DNA of 64,000 bases, from NCBI GenBank assembly GCA_033439795.1, contig JAUTDP010000012.1:1860001-1924000 (forward strand), written 5' to 3'. The notes below the pieces were generated by a model. The model was given only the letters and a program-made list of their open reading frames with translations. It was not told where the DNA came from and searched no databases. How positions within the stretch are numbered: the first letter of the stretch is position 1; every line of letters starts with the position of its first letter. Shown piece after piece: positions 22,825-34,856 of the stretch. This DNA comes from Sordaria brevicollis. Lineage: Eukaryota > Ascomycota > Sordariomycetes > Sordariales > Sordariaceae. Both the position numbers and the translations under genes were made by a program.

Positions 22825-23200
22825 ATGGTCTCTCCCATCCTCGCCCGCTCCGCCTTCCGCGCCGCCGCCCAGGCCACCACTGCCACCCGCAGGACTGCCG
22901 TCCAGGGCACCCGCCAATTCTCCGTCCTCCAGTCAATGCGCCAATGGGCTCGTCGCATGGAGCTTCACACTCCCTACGAGCGTCTCCCTACTCAGACGGG
23001 CGCTGCCGGTGCCGATTGGGGTGCTACCTTTAAGAGGATCGCTGGTCAGGCTGCTGTGTAAGTTTCTCTCTTTCTTCACGAAAACAAACTTGAAAGGAAT
23101 GTGTACTAACTTGGATGATACAAATAGCTACCCCCTCGTCGCCGGCTCTCTCCTCGGTTGGCCTTTGCTTGCCAAGACTTTGCTTGATGGTCACATCTAA
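22825..23200 (+). CDS. Small probable mitochondrial inner-membrane protein
   Basis: Exons 22825-23057 and 23128-23200 encode 101 residues; the intron has donor GTAAGT and branch TACTAAC. The N-terminus is rich in Ala, Arg, Ser and Thr and lacks acidic residues up to about residue 45 (ARSAFRAAAQATTATRR), ending in a GTRQFSVLQS stretch that looks like a mitochondrial presequence cleavage region. A middle segment reads RMELHTPYERLP. The C-terminus is one hydrophobic helix (YPLVAGSLLGWPLLAKTLL). This resembles supernumerary subunits or assembly factors of respiratory complexes, but I cannot assign it to a named subunit. Start context AAAATGG is good. Confidence 0.82.
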
Positions 23201-26200
23201 GCTTTTCTCTCTGAGCTTCCAGCTTTGGGGGATCTCTCTTCGGGGAACACAAAAGCGACAACAACAAGCTTCATGATTTCGAGCCGAGCCGAGACCGGAC
23301 GGGTACAGATATCTATCTATCTATCCCTAGCACATAACCAAACTGCTGGATAGATAGATATCTGTGCAACCTCAACCGGCCTCACCTCGATCACTCGACA
23401 CGGAGACGACGACCAAACACTTGGTCAGGACGACTGACATTACACTTGCACATACCTCCTTTTCGCATTTTCTTTTCTTTACTTTTCTTCGCATGTATTT
23501 GGATTCACTCATCTGGTTGGCGTTCTGGGGAATCTTTGATGGAGACAGGCAGGCAATTTGGCGAGCGGTTTCGATATACCAACGGCGGAGTTTAACTTTT
23601 TTGTTGGGATTGAGAGACAGAAAAGATGGATGGATGGGCCTACTAGAGTTTAGACGGTCGTGGCATGAATATGAAATAAAACATGTTTGATGCTGAATTT
23701 TTGCGAATCTTTTAGACTTGGTGATATTTGTGAATGTGTGCTTCTTCAGGTCATGAATAGGCAAATTTCTGGTCGTGGTTCGTACTTTCCTCCTCTTCCT
23801 GAAAACGCTTTTGACAAGGTTTTCTCGGCAAGAACAACCATCCAGCATCCAGGCAATCACCGAAGAAAAGAGGAATGAAGAAATGAAGAAATACAGGCAC
23901 ACAATAAAGAAAAGCGGCAAAAAGAAAAAAAAAAAAAAAAAGAGTGGTGGGACAGAGGAGCGACGGAAGGGGGAAAATGATAGTTACCTTGCTTGAACGT
24001 GGAGTGAACCCATGCACTCCCAGAAAACAGGTTACAAGGGCAGCGGCTGATTTGAACCACTACACTTGCGGCCCGTATAAGGGAGCCCATGAGTTCCTCG
24101 GAAGGAAGGTGCGGGAAGTAGAGTATAAGTATTCCATCGGTAGGGCAGACGGATTAGCAAGAAGGAAGCAAAGAAGTCCAGGTCAATTTGACCTGGTTCA
24201 CTTCAGCTCCACGACCTATCTAACCCCATTGTTGCTTTACCCGCATACCTTACTACCACACTACCTTACCTACCCAGCCTCATCAGTTCTTTCTGGTTCC
24301 CATGAACCAGCAATTTTTCTAGGTACGACCTTCAGACATATAGCCCGCTTGCGACTGTTCGCATAAACTTTGCACTGCCAGGCAGATGGCTTCTTCCATT
24401 CCTCCATGCTTGTCTTCGCCGCTTCACTTTCTTTTTATCTTACCACTTCCGCCTTACGTAGCAACGGCGCTGAGAGCGGGTACGGAACTTTTACGTATGA
24501 CCGGAGTTGGGAAGCGGCATCCTCCGTGTTCTTCGAATCTTGTTACAGTTCAATTTGCTTCCTTGATTACTCCTTTTTGACTTTACTTCTTTGACAGGAT
24601 CTTATAGGATATGTGTTGAGCAAAGATATTGGATCTCCTTCCACAAGCCCGTGTCGAAGAAAAGGTAATATAGTAGACACCAATCTGAGAGTACCTCGCC
24701 CCGATATTCAACCGAGCTCCGCCCAGGTCGAGGCCTATCCAGTCTACCATCTCCAGTCCGGTCCAGAACCTCCCCCATTTAGGCCACCTGAACAGGCTGT
24801 ATAACCACCTAAGCAAACGGAGATACCCATGCCAGCATCGGATAAGGCTACTACTTACCCAGAAGCCCACCCCGGGCACACTCACGAGATTGCAACACCG
24901 GACGGATATTGAAAACTGAAGGGAAGGGAAGGTAACATCCGTCCCAACTCTAGGCGGCTCTTCCTTAGTGCTAGTAACTCTTGTTGCCCCTGTTCCTGTG
25001 CTCCGTAGCTGCCATTTATGTGTCGTGCTTACGGCGGCAAGCAATGAAGCCCACAGGGGACAGGTCAAGCAAGAGACGGGGACATATGGTCGGATGAACT
25101 AGGGACGGTAATAGCGAACTTTTGAGCGTGACATTTGATCTTGATCACCTGCTTGGCAGGACGGGGCGGGCGGGTAAGGGTTGGTGATGTCCCTTTTGTT
25201 CGATTCCCGGATGGAGGATGCCGAAGCGGATGACCAGCAGTAGCCCTTAGAAACTAGCCAAATTGAACAAATTTCCGTGCGTGAACGGGCTGGGTTTGGG
25301 TAGCCATCATCGGGTTCCCTCCCGGAGTAAGGCCATGAATGCGACGGGGCATCTGCCGAAGGATCTTGACGGGATGGACGGGATGTGAACGGGATGAGGC
25401 CAAGGTAAATCTTGCGAGTGGCCTGAGAAGCTGTGACCATGTGCTCTTTTCCCACGTTCCGGAAGCCAAGTTCAATTCGGTGGAATGAGTTAGTTGGAAT
25501 GGGGGCGGACAAGCGGGCGGTTAACCTGACAGTAAGGACGGGAAGCCATGAGTGAAGTGGAAAGAAAACACCATCATCAGACCGATACTTCCCTATCTTG
25601 TGTATCCCTCCCTTACCTACCCACCATCCAACATCCGCGCGGGTGTACTACCCATCCAGGCGTGGGCTGTTTGAGGGAAATAGTCGACTCTCAAGGCCAG
25701 AAACCTGCAAATTGGCAGACAGGTTAGGGACGTCCCGGACGTACCTCAACCCATCACAGAACCGCATTAACCGCGGTATTAGCGCTTCACAACCGGCTTC
25801 CCTCACCCATTTCCGACGTCATACCAGATGATCAGCCTCATGGCATGACAACCCGAACCACCTTCTGTTCTGCCATCGTCGCCTCGCCCAATCGAATCGA
25901 GCCAGTGCCAGTCGGCCAGTCCGGTTCCGGTCACCGACTCCAGCGCGGATGAAAGTTCAGACCCCAACCCGTCTCCTTGCTCCTTGTTCCCCCACGCAAG
26001 TTGAGGCCCAAAGCTCGCCTTACCGGCTTACTGTTACTCAGAGCCGGAAGATGAAGATGGGAGAAGATAATGACTGACGCAAAGGAGCAGACCGGTGGAT
26101 GCGGTCGCCTTGTGGTTGCCTTGCCTTGCCTTGGCTGATGGCCTTGCCAGTCATGAAGATCATCCCGTCCGCATTGCCTGTGACCTCAGAGAGCACCGTC

Positions 26201-29200
26201 CTTCGGGATACTACCCCATCGTTCGTCTCTCCATATCCGGGGTACTGCTCGCTCGCCCGGTGGTTGACGGAGTGGGTTTACTCCGCGCATAATGAAGCGA
26301 GCTGAAGTTAAAGCGCAGAAAAGATCCTGCATTTTCCATCAATCCGATCCAATTATCACTTTATCACTTGAAACATATCAACTGAAACCCACAGTTTTTG
26401 GGTTCCTTTCTCTAGCGGAGCGCTAGTTCCTTTCGTTCCCTACCCCGTTATCCGACTGAGTGGACTGTTAAGGGGTTGGCTGGTTGGGGGGTAATGGCCC
26501 GGCGCTGGCCGAGGCCTTGATTCGCGCGTCTGTTGTCTTGGAGTTGAGGTTCTCGTCACAGTGTCTGAGGAGCGCAAAAGATGGCTTTTACCCCATGCGC
26601 ATGTTAGACAGCCTCTAGCTAGATGCATAATAAGGCTAACTGCTGAGCCTTCATCTCGCAGATGCTCACTGTATGAGATGCAGCTGGCCACTTTGCTTTT
26701 TCTAAGTGAGACTTTTGTTCCGCGTGAAGTGAGAAAAAGGGGATGATTGCTGAAGAATGATGAGAGAAATGAGACAAGCATGGGAGAAACAATGACCGCG
26801 TATGGTAACAGCGAGGAAAAAGGGAGAACTTCCAACTCGTCGACAATGTCCATTGTGCCCGTTGCTGTGAGTTTCCCCTTTCTACACTGTAGAGGACAGA
26901 AGACACCACGGCACTTGGGTCTGCGGCTTCTCCTTCCTTTTTCCTTCCCGCCCTTCCCTCGAAATCCGCCATTTAATCAACGTAGGGCAACAAGCGCCCA
27001 GACTCTGTAGGCTCTCGGTCTTATCCCGCAAAGAGTGTCGGACTAATGTTCAGACACTGTAGGTCGAGGGTACCGCACACGAAGCCGGGGAATGAGAACA
27101 TGGTAACTTGCAAGGTTGACCGGTGAGTTGTTGCCGCCAACCGAACGTCGAGTCCTTCTTGTAGTCGGCAGGTAGCCGAAACTTGGACGGGAAGGGAAGC
27201 AGCCAAGAGAATCTTTCAAAATGTAGAAAGATGGATGGCGAATGGCGAATGGGATTGCCAAGGTCAAGGTGTGCTGAGTATGCATCCGTGGGATAAACTT
27301 TGGTTCACTTCAGCCCTGGTTTCTACTCGCACTTCCTCTGGTAAGCGCCTAAATTATGTGGTTATCCTTGTTGAGCAGACTCCCACTTTAAGAGTTTGAT
27401 AAGAGAGCCCTCTTCGCCCAATCGGTGTGGTTATACAGAGCGACAACCCAAACGGGCATCTTGGCATAGTCCTGCATCAGTAACTCAACCGTCTGGTGAG
27501 AGCGCGTTGACTATCCCAGCCCTTGGCCCTGAGAAGACCTGCCTAGGAGTTACGGAAGAGGAGCTAAAGAAAGTTCATGAACCCAGGCAACTTGCTTCTC
27601 TGGGAGTCCTGAATCTGGTGGAGTGGCGTAATGAGTGAGCCCAGGTGTCACAAGCGGCTCTCGATCAAGGGCAAGGTATCTTCGGGAAGCCCTGAATTTC
27701 GTGTGTGCTTGAGACATTTGATTGTCAGTGCTGCGCATCCCACACAAGTCAAGTAAGATAATGCAGGCGTAGGAGAAACAGTGGGTTAGAAGTTGATGTT
27801 GACCTGGCCGGCGAATGTCATTGACGAGTGAGGTGACCGGCACATGACGAAGATTCTATGTTCGACGCACATGTGTCTGGTTAAGTGACACCTGACTTGT
27901 CACAATTGATCGGTGTGCTAAAACTTGCATCGAGAGCCGTGAAAGTTGCAACCTTGAACCATCGCTGAGGGTGAGGTAGCCGCAAAAACTGGGAAGCGCT
28001 GAGGTTCTTGACGGGGCGATGTCGAGTATAGTTTGCTTGGTCGCACGACTCGTATCAAATGATCGATTAGAAACAACGCAGACCATCGAATTGAGAGATG
28101 GATGATAGGAAACACTGGAAGGGGGATCCCACGGGACACATAGAGCCCGGAAGGCGATAGACCGGAACACAGGGCCTTACGGGGCGTAGGTATGTAACCC
28201 CTGAACCATGACTCATGGAATACAAAGCACGATTCTCGGACCCTAAATGACGGAACAGAACTGCAGGTGTTGTTGAAGTGACCGAGAGTTTCGTTCAGAT
28301 GTCACTGGCATGGTAGACAATGTCGAAGGGAGAGGAGGTAGAGTATTGCCTGAAGGAATGGCGGGGAATGGACAGGGTTGAGAAAGTTGGGGCAACATCC
28401 GGCGTCACCATCCCAGTCGTAGAGGCCTTATCCGCTGGCTTCGGTATGAGCCGCACCTTACTGGTAGGACCGTCTGAGTGAGGGGATGTGCGTATGCTTG
28501 CTGAGACAGTATCCAGGTGTCTCGACTTAGTGTGTCTTGTCTCATAGCTTGGAGTAGTAGCCACATATGGACAGTTTAAGCCCAACTGACTTCTCACTGT
28601 ATTGACATGAAAATGTCCATGAGAGGAAGTATTGTGAGCCTTGTTCTTAATCGACATTGGTCGCAATAGCGAAAGCTACCGTGGATCGGTAATAGGATTG
28701 CTGGTAAGGTAGCAGAAGTCGGTCTGTTGGGCGCTCTCTGCCCGCATTTTCGCTTGTTACTGGAGGAACTCCATGCACGCATCCGCTATTATTGTTGTCC
28801 AGCCAAGAGGATATTGGTATGTCGAAACAAGTGAGCCGGACTATAACCCTTTTCCAATCAGGACTGTATTGGGTTTTGCTGCCATTCGAGGCACAGCTCA
28901 GCGCCGGGTAGCTGCAGCGTCCAATGCAATGTGCGGGATCGCGGACTCGGTGAGATGATTGCATCTTGCTTGGAAAAATCTCTCTCTCTTTACTTTTCAC
29001 GCATGCCGAGAGAAAGTCCATGTTGCTGCTGCAAAGAACAGGATGAGCATAACCGAGACAATGCGGGAGATGCCTTCCAGAAAGGAGCTAGGGCAGTTCC
29101 TGATACAGGGTCGAACCTGGACAGACTTTATTTTGCTGGCAACATTGGGCTGTCCCTTGTGTGCCCTCGGCCCAACCGCGATATGCTTGAGAGAGCGCCA

Positions 29201-29621
29201 TGGTACCGGCCAAAGGGTATTGATGGTCCGACAACCCCCCATCCCAGAGCGGCAGCATCATCACCGGTCAACCATGTTGATCAGCCGACCCCTCTTGAAC
29301 GGCATCGGGTCTGGGATAGGGATATCAGACATCAGAGTAGACAATGCTACGTCGGAATATGGCGCAAATGTTAGTGTCTAGCGGTGAGGTATTGTCTCTG
29401 TGTAAGTCATAGTCGTTTGTATCTCAAGATCCCGAGTGTGTGCCGTGGTTCATAAGTATAAGAACCCGCCCATCCAGCGCCCTGTTTTGTCCGTCTCATT
29501 AGTCTCCAGGCAGACAAGATAATCTGATCTTACTACCAACCTCTTTGCCATTGGGTAAAAGATTCGAGATCTGCTTCACAGAATCAACGCAACCCTTTCC
29601 ACCCGACAAAAACCCAGCATC
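23201..29621. other. Long gene-poor stretch
   Basis: Composition is normal over 6.4 kb, but I find no frame or exon combination that looks coding. There is a 17-A run near 23,925-23,941 and a weak tRNA-like segment near 24,000-24,085. Non-coding transcripts or remote regulatory DNA are possible; nothing in the sequence proves either. Confidence 0.45.
23305..23365. repeat. Hairpin in probable 3' UTR
   Basis: ACAGATATCTATCTATC and its reverse complement lie 105-165 bases after the stop of the 101-residue gene, separated by about 21 bases. The left arm has one extra TATC unit. Such a stem would form in the transcript. Confidence 0.8.
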
Positions 29622-29988
29622 ATGACTAGCCACGAGCCCAGCCCTGAAAGTTGCGGGTGCTTTTGGCTCCACGGACAGAGGGTGGTACCCAGTACTTGCC
29701 AAAATTGCGCCGGCAGCATGCGCCAGTGAGTATTCTCCTGTCGACTGTTTTCTTTTTTTTTCAGAAGAACTTTCTATGATGCTGACGATCCTTAGGTGGT
29801 GTGGAAGCTGTGACCAGGGTATGGTCTACCGACAATGTCCTCACGGCCCACATGCGACATCGTCATTCCCATTGAACGGTGCCGCCCCTGGCGGCTCTGG
29901 GAGCAATGGCGGATTTCGCGATGGGCATTGTGGTCAGACTGGTGGTGGCTGGGCACCCACATCTCACGGACACAGACGCACCGCCTAG
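29622..29988 (+). CDS. Small double-CxxC protein, probable zinc binder
   Basis: Exons 29622-29725 and 29796-29988 (70-nt intron, GTGAGT donor, GCTGAC branch, TTAG acceptor) join to 98 residues. Cysteines fall at 11, 13, 26, 29, 37, 40 and 49. Two CxxC knuckles (CQNC and CGSC) are eight residues apart and straddle the splice junction, followed by QCPHG. The C-terminal half is Gly/Ser/His-rich. The pattern suggests a zinc ribbon or treble-clef-like site. Splicing that exactly rebuilds the second knuckle, plus A at -3 of the ATG, supports a real gene. Family and function are not recognised. It stands alone in gene-poor DNA. Confidence 0.62.
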
Positions 29989-32670
29989 TATAATGCGGAG
30001 AGAAAGGTGCCAGTTTCCGGGATGCGCGAACAACACTGATACGGCTGCGTTGAAGTTGTGTTGTCTAAGGGCGGGAGTACAAGGTTATGTGGTGTCTGGC
30101 AAGGTGTTTGGGGTTTGTTTTTATCAGGGTCTTGGACATTTTGATACCTCTTTTGTTTTTGGGTTTCAAAGGCTCAGGGGTTTGGGTTGGGTGTCTTGGT
30201 TTTTGGCTCCGGTTCTCGGTCTTCTCTCTCTCTCTCTCTCTCTCTCTTTTTGGTTTTTTTCTTCTTTTTTTCTTTTTCTCTGCTGCAGGCATCCACAAGG
30301 GCGGTGCAGGTTTTCTTTGTTGGCTTTAGATCAGTGGATCTGACATTCATCTGGCATTGCGTTGCGTCGCGTTGCGTGCGTCAGGCTGCGGCCCCGAAAC
30401 TGCAGATCAACCGCGAAGGAGCTTCAGAAAAAGGAGTCATTCGCTCAGCACATTCCGTATCAGCCGAATATTATTTGAACCCTCGGCTGGAGCCGAGAGG
30501 GTCATCGGATTGTCCTCAAAACAAGTCGTCATATGTCGTCCTTAAATGGCTCAGTGCCACACAAGTCAAAGCTTCTGCTAGCAGCCGCATTCCCGTGTCT
30601 TGGCTCATGCCACGGGGACACGAAATGGTTCATCGGGCCTTGCTGGGTAGTCGCGTGAAGGGGCGGTATCATGCATGCAGACTGGCACGCTGTTCTTTGA
30701 GAGCGGTTGCTTGCATCACCGGTAGTTCTACCTTTGGTGGTTGAAGGGTAGCCATGTTTCTGTTATGGATGGGTAAGTGAGAGTCAAGCCAGTCGTCAGT
30801 TTCTCAAAACCCAAGGCTAACAAGTCACAAAGTCTGAGAAAGAAGTAAAGCTCGAGGATGGACGAAGCCGTGGGTGGAAAATGACTCCTTGTACGACCCA
30901 GTGGCCAGCTGTGCTCCTGCTGAGACCGGGCATCCACCGAGTGACCAGCGCTGTGCTGCTCAGCACCCGAACCCTCGGTTCGCCTTGTATGGGAGACAAG
31001 ACGCGTCCAGTCATGATGTTCCGAGTGCTACCTCAGGTGTGGCCTCACCGCAAGTCTGAAGCTAGAGCTCGGAACGGAAACCGAGCATGTGTGCTTCTCG
31101 AGATGCGGGCAAGTTTAATTCATCCCAAGTTCGGACATGCAACGAAACCGAAAAGTAACACAGCAATGGCGGGCGACATGACGCAGGTCGCTGAGAGGAG
31201 ACGATCGGGCAAATTAAAGTCCAGTGCGAAATGGTACCCCGTGGAAGTTGGTTGATCATGCTGATAACCGGGAAAATCCGAGAGCTCTGGCGGGATCGGG
31301 TACCCGTACCACACTCGGGCGCCGAAAAACGCTCCAGCTGGCGGATGGCCATCGCGAAAACGGGTCCTGAGACGCAAACAGCCGTCTATGAAGTCTGAGA
31401 ATTGGCGACTTGTGCGTTCGTCAGGCCCCAGACTCAGTTACGCAGGAGAAGAAACGGGATCTAACCAGGTCAGCCGCCATCCGTGCTCTCAAGGGTCGTT
31501 CACAACAATTTGTCCACTCACTTACAAGGAGGCTGTCCACGGAGCAGGTAGGACTGTAAGGTGTTGCCGGTGGTACAGAACCAGGGCCCCCTCGCGCTTA
31601 AAGTTGCAGGTCCCAGAGCATGTTGACCAACAGAGAGGGATTATTGATAGGTCGATGAACGGGTATCGAGGGGCGGTTATACAGAACACTCTATCACAGG
31701 CCAGATTGGGAAGCGGGGGACGGGAAATGGGAAGCAAGGGAAACAAGACATCTGGCACCCGGATTTGGTGTAGACCTCATTGCCAATGAACGCGAAGCCC
31801 CTGTCGTCGAAGAGGTATATCCAAGACGTATATGGGTATTAAAGGCATGAGATGCGACGGGCGGGTGTCCGTGTACGTGCACCGGGTGTTGCGCGACATC
31901 ACGACAGAGACTGAGTAGTCGTTGGACGATGAAGAGGACGACGAGGGTGGAGAGAGAAGAGGCCTTGAAGAAGGAGGAATTCAATATGCTGCGTTTGGTG
32001 TGGTGACAAGTCTAATTTTTGATGACTAAGGATTGGATTTGTATAACGAGAAATGATTTGTGCGTATAGAAGGGATTCGATACTAGAAAACAGCAAAGCT
32101 GTACAGAAACGATTGACGTCGATGTTAGGAGGTACCGCGTTGATTTTGTTGAACAGGAAGAAAAGTCGAAGTTGGGAAACAGATGAAAGCAATTGCTGTT
32201 GCTGGTTGGTCGAAGCTTCGAAGGACGTGTTTGTGTGGTCCCGGCAGGCAACTTGGGCAAGGTCGGATGACATAAGCTGCCGTGTTGAACGTGAGCCCCA
32301 CCGTTTGTCCCTCCGCTGTGGGGCAACCTTAAGTTCACTCCACTTCATCCGTCTCTTGCCTGCCCCTGCCGCCCTGCCTTGTCCTTGCAGCGCTATCAGT
32401 TGCTATCAATCGAGGCAGTCCAGTGCTGTCCCGCCATCATCAGGGCTTCTTCTGACTTTGCCATTAACATCGAACTCGCATTCAATTCAGAGACATCTTC
32501 CTGTTTTACCCACGGCGACTTGGTCCGAGTCTCGTCTTTCATCCTATCTGGTCTCTGCTGACGCGTTCGCTGCCCATTGCTGACCCGAGTCCTGACTTCC
32601 CTACCATTGGAGCCCGAGTATCTGTGGACTATGGAATCATAGCCTCTGTATTCCTGTTTCAGTCGCCATC
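29989..32670. other. Gene-poor stretch upstream of LST8
   Basis: There is no convincing coding frame. A (CT)n run lies at 30,223-30,248 followed by T-rich sequence. The last few hundred bases should hold the LST8 promoter and leader. Confidence 0.45.
30223..30248 (+). repeat. CT microsatellite
   Basis: About 12-13 CT units in an uninterrupted run, followed by a T-rich tract. Confidence 0.95.
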
Positions 32671-33817
32671 ATGTCGGTTATCCTTTGCACAGGTATGGCT
32701 TGTCTTGTCCCGCCGTCTACCTTGCTGATGACAGTAATGCCCCAATCCCACGCTCAGTCCCCTCCCCTTTACCACCTTGGAACCAGCTGCTGATTCTTCA
32801 CTTTCGTTACAGCTGGTTACGACCACACCATCAGGTTCTGGGAAGCACTCTCAGGCATCTGTTCGCGCACAATCCAACATCCCGAGTCACAAGTGAACCG
32901 TCTTTGTATATCCCCTGACAAGCGATACCTCGCCGCCGCCGGACATCGAGATGTCAAGCTCTTCGATATTCGTTCCACGAACCCCCAAGCCCTCATGACC
33001 TTCCAGGGCCACACCGGCAATGTCACCGGTGTGGCCTTCCACTGTGAGGGCAAGTGGATGGTAACAAGTTCCGAAGATGGCACGGTGAAGATTTGGGAGA
33101 CACGTACCGGAACTATCCAACGAAGTTACAATCACGGCTCCCCGGCGAACGACGTTGTCATCCATCCAAATCAGGGAGAGATCATCAGCTGCGACCGCGC
33201 CGGAAGCATCAGGCTGTGGGACCTGGCCGAAAACACATGCTCACACCAGCTTATCCCAGAGGAGGATGTTTCGGTGACGAGTGTCACGGTTGCCAGTGAT
33301 GGCACACTCCTCTGTGCCGCGAATACTGCTGTAAGTGTTGCCTCTGCGGACGGATTCCTCAATGTTTATGCCAAGACTGACACGTTCTTCTTCCTCCTAG
33401 GGCAACGTATTCGTTTGGCAGCTCATCCAAGCATATGACCGCACTCAGCTCATCCCCCTCACCCACTTCTCCGCACACAAGGAAAGCATCACGCGCATCC
33501 TACTCTCGCCCGACGTCAAGAAGCTCGCAACATGCAGCGCCGACCATACGGCCAGGATCTGGGAAGTCAAGGAGATGGAGCCTGCCACGGCCGACTCGGA
33601 ACCACAGGCCTTCCCCCTCGAGGCCACGCTTAAGGAGCATCAACGATGGGTGTGGGATTGTGCATTCAGTGCTGATAGTGCCTACCTGGTGACTGCCTGC
33701 AGCGATCACTATGCGCGGCTGTGGGAGTTACACACGCAGCTTGTCATCAGACAGTACAACGGCCACCACCGTGGTATTGTTTGCGTCGCTCTGAACGATT
33801 ATTCGGAAGCTCGCTAG
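32671..33817 (+). CDS. LST8: LST8 WD40 protein, TOR complex subunit
   Basis: Exons 32671-32692, 32813-33330 and 33401-33817 give 318 residues, the normal size for Lst8/mLST8. The protein starts MSVILCTAGYDHTIRFWEA. It continues with seven WD repeats, visible as phrases such as GHTGNVTGVAF, SSEDGTVKIWE, CDRAGSIRLWD, SADHTARIWEV and CSDHYARLWEL. Lst8 is a seven-blade propeller that binds the TOR kinase domain in TORC1 and TORC2 and so acts in nutrient and growth signalling. The first exon is only 22 nt and ends in phase 1. The stop is followed by a short intergenic region before aconitase on the same strand; there is no reason to think they are co-regulated. Confidence 0.96.
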
Positions 33818-34856
33818 TGGGAACTTTGGAATGAGTCTGAGGAGACGGCGACAGAGGACAATTGCCCTTGACTGGAATGCTGGGTGGTTGTGGGAGAATC
33901 ACCAACGTCTGCTTCTCTACTGTTTTTTTGGCTGTGTGAGGGATAATGCTTGCAAACACAAGAGCAATGCGGAAGCACCTTTACACGTTTATCTTTCTCT
34001 TGTTCATTGGGATCTTTTCTGCGGAAGCGAATGGCGGGCTGTTTAGTAGAATCGGATAATGGTAATGGCGTTTTATGGTTATGCAAGTAATGTTTTATAT
34101 AGAGGCTCCAACAACACACGGCTTTTGAACTCTCTAGGCTTCTCGCTACCTTTTTAGCCTCTCAACAACAAAAATGGTTTATATCAATCCGTCGGACATA
34201 AGAACGTCTTGAGATGAGAAGCTCGGCTCCTCGGCCGAAGTCGCGGACATTCAGTATCGATTAGGAACCTACGGGTCATGATTGGTCCGAAATGGCGAGA
34301 TATGATCCACTACAACATCCCCGGCTTGGCGGATCTCGACTTAACATCGGTCAAGGGTATTGCCAGGGGTTTACCTGCGATTTGGGCCCTGGACATTACG
34401 GGAGACAGCGACAGCGGTGCTCCGGTGTTAGTCATTCTGACGGCAGGGGGATGGATACAGCTTTAACATCAGTCATCAAGACAACAAGCTGTTGTTTGAG
34501 TCACTTTGGCTTGATATTCACAAGTGTTAGTAGAGCCCGGAATTGAGGTCAAGAATCAAACAAAAAAAATGTTGCATATGTTAGCGAGATTCAGGAATAT
34601 CATTGGCCAAGGGGGCAGCTAGCGCATCCCGTCAGTAGTGTACCGCGTCCCCGGATTTAAACGTTTGGGTGGCGGCGGCGGCACTCACTAGCTATTTGCT
34701 CCGTAATTCGGACTAAAAGTCGAGATGGTGTAACCGGCAACTTTTCCTTCGGGAAACTTGGAGGTGGCTTTTCCCTTCTTTTCTTTCTTTTCCTTCTTTC
34801 TTCCCAACCTTCCCAAGTCCTCTTCCAGTACAGTCTGTCAGCCCAGATCGTACATC
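33818..34856. promoter_or_regulatory. LST8-aconitase intergenic region
   Basis: It holds the LST8 3' UTR and the aconitase promoter and leader, which ends in a CT-rich stretch (34,770-34,830) common before highly expressed fungal genes. No coding frame is convincing. Confidence 0.45.

Noticed and set aside
24000..24085. tRNA-like segment on the minus strand (D-arm-like AGTGTAGTGGTTCAAATC, CTTGTAA loop, GGGTTCACTCC box)
   Set aside because: Neither the anticodon stem nor the acceptor stem pairs and the T-loop lacks the conserved A. It is at best a decayed pseudo-tRNA, so it was not listed as a gene.
28931..29381. Two overlapping plus frames of 140-147 codons
   Set aside because: They overlap each other in different frames, have no domain, no splice logic and ordinary composition; likely chance.
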